Positions 31,197-32,669 of a stretch of 32,669 bases of DNA are shown here, piece after piece. Numbering within the stretch: position 1 is the first letter of the stretch; every line of letters begins with the position of its first letter. The notes under the pieces were generated by a model. That model did not search any database and was not told the origin of the DNA. It worked only from the letters and a program-made list of their open reading frames with translations. The stretch is from JBHGYD01 sp041920415 (GTDB lineage: Bacteria > Bacillota > Bacilli > Bacillales > Anoxybacillaceae): positions 1-32,669 of the forward strand of contig JBHGYD010000039.1 in assembly GCA_041920415.1 (NCBI GenBank), written 5' to 3'. The position numbers and the translations under genes were made by a program.

Positions 31197-31568
31197 GTGA
31201 GTGTTTTACATAAAAGCAACGTAACGAAGCTCCAGTCCTCGTATGTTTTGGCGCATGAAGAAAAAGAAAAGAAAGCGTCAAAAAGACGACGTATCGTTGT
31301 TGTTCGTTTTACGTTTTTAAGCGCTATTCTTATAGTGCTATCGTCTGTATTTTTATATGCTCTCCACTCTCAGTCCGCTGACATTGAAGCGAAAATAGAA
31401 GACAAAAAGAAGCTAGAACAGAAATTGGAAACGTTAGAAAAACAGCAAAAGCGATTAGAAGAAGAAATTAAAAAGTTACATGATGATGATTATATTGCTG
31501 AATTAGCACGAAAAAAATACTTTCTTTCTAAAGAAGGAGAAATTATTTTTACCGTTCCAGAAAAATAA
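31197..31568 (+). CDS. divIC: Cell division protein DivIC
   Basis: FtsB-type divisome protein, partner of FtsL and DivIB. 123 residues (125 in B. subtilis). A short basic cytoplasmic region (1-33) precedes one membrane segment (about 34-56); an extracellular coiled coil rich in Lys and Glu follows (about 60-97), then the conserved DDDYIAELARKKYFLSKEGE ending. The start is GTG at 31197 with GGAGGT 8 bases upstream. In B. subtilis divIC is also needed during sporulation. It is followed by a strong promoter for yabR, and no clear terminator is visible between them. Confidence 0.93.
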   Translation: MSVLHKSNVTKLQSSYVLAHEEKEKKASKRRRIVVVRFTFLSAILIVLSSVFLYALHSQSADIEAKIEDKKKLEQKLETLEKQQKRLEEEIKKLHDDDYIAELARKKYFLSKEGEIIFTVPEK

Positions 31569-31603
31569 TCAATGGCTTGCCAGTGACATGGGCATTGAGC
31601 TTA

Positions 31604-31633
31604 TTGACACTTGTTTTTAGCATTCGTTATAAT
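31604..31633 (+). promoter_or_regulatory. SigA promoter of yabR
   Basis: TTGACA (31604-31609), 18-base spacer, TATAAT (31628-31633). Both hexamers are perfect, so strong constitutive expression is expected. Confidence 0.85.
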
Positions 31634-31678
31634 AAAGAAAATGATTTTTAAGATTTTTTAAGGAGGAGCACTTTTTTT

Positions 31679-32077
31679 ATGTCAATTGAAGTAGGCAGCA
31701 AGTTACAAGGCAAAGTAACGGGAATTACGAAATTCGGAGCGTTTGTGGAGCTGCCAGAAGGCGTAACAGGTTTAGTTCATATTAGCGAAGTGGCCGATAA
31801 CTATGTAAAAGATATCAATGACCATCTAAAGGTCGGAGATGTCGTTGATGTAAAGGTAATTAATGTTGAAAAAGACGGAAAAATCGGCTTATCCATTAAA
31901 AAAGCGAAAGAATCACAGCCTTCACAGCGCCCGCGTACTAAGGCGAACGATCGTGCCGCAAAAGAAAGCTTTGAGCAAAAAATTAGCCGCTTTTTAAAAG
32001 AAAGCGAAGATCGTTTAGCATCTCTCAAACGTCATACTGAATCGAAGCGAGGAGGTCGTGGCGCGCGACGCGGTTAA
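31679..32077 (+). CDS. yabR: S1-domain RNA-binding protein YabR
   Basis: 132 residues (128 in B. subtilis). One S1 domain (1-about 72: VGSKLQGKVTGITKFGAFVE, LVHISEVADNYVKD, KVGDVVDVKVINV), then a Lys/Arg/Ser-rich basic tail that ends RGGRGARRG. The family binds RNA and is ribosome- or degradation-associated; the exact role is not known. ATG 31679 has AAGGAGGA (31660-31667) 11 bases upstream, a little far, with a T-run between. It is transcribed from its own strong promoter and ends at a clear terminator. Confidence 0.93.
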   Translation: MSIEVGSKLQGKVTGITKFGAFVELPEGVTGLVHISEVADNYVKDINDHLKVGDVVDVKVINVEKDGKIGLSIKKAKESQPSQRPRTKANDRAAKESFEQKISRFLKESEDRLASLKRHTESKRGGRGARRG

Positions 32078-32127
32078 CTTGCTGCTGAATCATTGGAATA
32101 GAGCAGGTGAGTGATAGAGGCGTGTAT

Positions 32128-32157
32128 AAGCATCCATATGTATGGATGCTTTTTCTA
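32128..32157 (+). terminator. Intrinsic terminator of yabR
   Basis: AAGCATCCATA (32128-32138) pairs with TATGGATGCTT (32141-32151), followed by TTTC. Confidence 0.85.
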
Positions 32158-32201
32158 TGATCAATGAATTAATCAAGGTGAAAAAAATAAATAAAAAAGT
32201 A

Positions 32202-32230
32202 TTGACAAGCGGTAGAAATGTAGCTATTAT
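32202..32230 (+). promoter_or_regulatory. SigA promoter of the tRNA cluster
   Basis: TTGACA (32202-32207), 17-base spacer, TATTAT (32225-32230). The start site would be near 32237, 11 bases before the first tRNA. Confidence 0.75.
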
Positions 32231-32247
32231 TATAAATGTCGTTGCGT

Positions 32248-32324
32248 GGCGGCGTAGCTCAGCTGGCTAGAGCGTACGGTTCATACCCGTGAGGTCGGGG
32301 GTTCGATCCCCTCCGCCGCCACCA
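32248..32324 (+). tRNA. tRNA-Met (CAT), elongator
   Basis: 77 bases including encoded CCA. Acceptor GGCGGCG (32248-32254) pairs with CGCCGCC (32314-32320). Anticodon CAT at 32282-32284 in the loop TTCATAC. The acceptor begins with a G-C pair and the anticodon stem lacks the three G-C pairs of the initiator, so it is an elongator type. Confidence 0.9.
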
Positions 32325-32334
32325 TAAAAGATTC

Positions 32335-32411
32335 GGACCTTTAGCTCAGCTGGTTAGAGCAGACGGCTCATAACCGTCCGGTCGTAGGTTCGAGTCCTAC
32401 AAGGTCCACCA
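32335..32411 (+). tRNA. tRNA with CAT anticodon, probably tRNA-Ile2 (lysidine type)
   Basis: 77 bases with encoded CCA; acceptor GGACCTT pairs with AAGGTCC. Anticodon CAT at 32369-32371 in loop CTCATAA. C4-G69 and C5-G68 in the acceptor stem are the features TilS uses to select tRNA-Ile2, and the position (Met, this one, Ser, fMet) matches the Ile2 slot of the B. subtilis trnB order. A second tRNA-Met is the alternative. Confidence 0.7.
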
Positions 32412-32426
32412 TGTTAATAAATATAT

Positions 32427-32519
32427 GGAGGAGTACCCAAGTCTGGCTGAAGGGGTCGGTCTTGAAAACCGAGAGGCGTCGAGAGGCGCGCGGGGGTTCG
32501 AATCCCTCCTCCTCCGCCA
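32427..32519 (+). tRNA. tRNA-Ser (TGA)
   Basis: 93 bases with encoded CCA and the long variable arm of class II tRNAs. Acceptor GGAGGAG pairs with CTCCTCC; anticodon TGA at 32463-32465 in loop CTTGAAA. Confidence 0.95.
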
Positions 32520-32529
32520 TACATATCAT

Positions 32530-32608
<79 letters not shown>

Positions 32609-32614
32609 GAAATT

Positions 32615-32669
32615 GGTCCCGTAGTGTAGTGGTTAACATGCCTGCCTGTCACGCAGGAGATCGCGGGTT
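32615..32669 (+). tRNA. tRNA-Asp (GTC), cut by the window end
   Basis: Acceptor strand GGTCCCG starts at 32615; anticodon stem CCTGC/GCAGG with GTC at 32648-32650. The T-arm and 3' acceptor lie beyond the window. The order fMet-Asp continues the trnB-like arrangement. Confidence 0.9.

Overview
The window is an origin-proximal chromosomal segment of an endospore-forming member of the Bacillaceae. The gene order follows the Bacillus subtilis csfB-to-yabR region almost gene for gene. Moderate GC, many GTG and TTG starts, and protein lengths close to the B. subtilis ones suggest an Anoxybacillus/Geobacillus-type relative. That genus guess is inference; the spore-former assignment is firm (csfB, yabG, sspF, spoVG, fin, spoVT, yabP, yabQ). 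No phage, insertion sequence, CRISPR array or foreign island was seen.

Layout. 1-305: end of an rRNA operon (spacer, 5S rRNA, terminator). 467-6832: csfB, a PLP-dependent decarboxylase (yaaO), tmk, holB, ricT, yabA, trmN6, rsmI. 6831-7704: a perfect bidirectional terminator, abrB on the minus strand, and a 551-base divergent control region with Spo0A boxes. 7705-13640: metS, tatD, yabE, rnmV, ksgA. 13732-17287: yabG, veg, sspF, ispE, purR. 17319-25958: ridA (yabJ), spoVG, glmU, prs, ctc, pth, fin, mfd. 26151-32077: spoVT, yabM, yabN, rqcP, yabP, yabQ, divIC, yabR. 32248-32669: a tRNA cluster (Met, Ile2, Ser, fMet, Asp), with the last tRNA cut by the window end. Compared with the usual order, xpaC-yaaN, yaaQ (darA)-yaaR and yazA are missing.

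The genes mix housekeeping functions (translation, replication clamp loading, nucleotide and cell-wall precursor supply, repair, rRNA and tRNA modification) with sporulation genes. Most are co-directional. Sporulation and stress genes therefore sit just downstream of vegetative genes and have their own alternative-sigma promoters: SigF/SigG-like at csfB, fin and spoVT, SigK at yabG, SigH at spoVG, and a degraded SigB at ctc.

Main observation of the hunt. Each such gene seems insulated from upstream vegetative transcription in one of two ways. csfB, yabG, sspF and yabP follow an intrinsic terminator. spoVG, ctc, fin and spoVT have no strong terminator upstream. Instead, each has an inverted repeat whose 3' arm covers or overlaps its Shine-Dalgarno sequence and whose 5' arm lies upstream of the gene's own transcription start. 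Read-through mRNA would contain both arms and hide the ribosome site; mRNA from the gene's own promoter would lack the 5' arm and be free. This is a sequence-based hypothesis. It is strongest for fin and spoVT, reasonable for spoVG and weakest for ctc.
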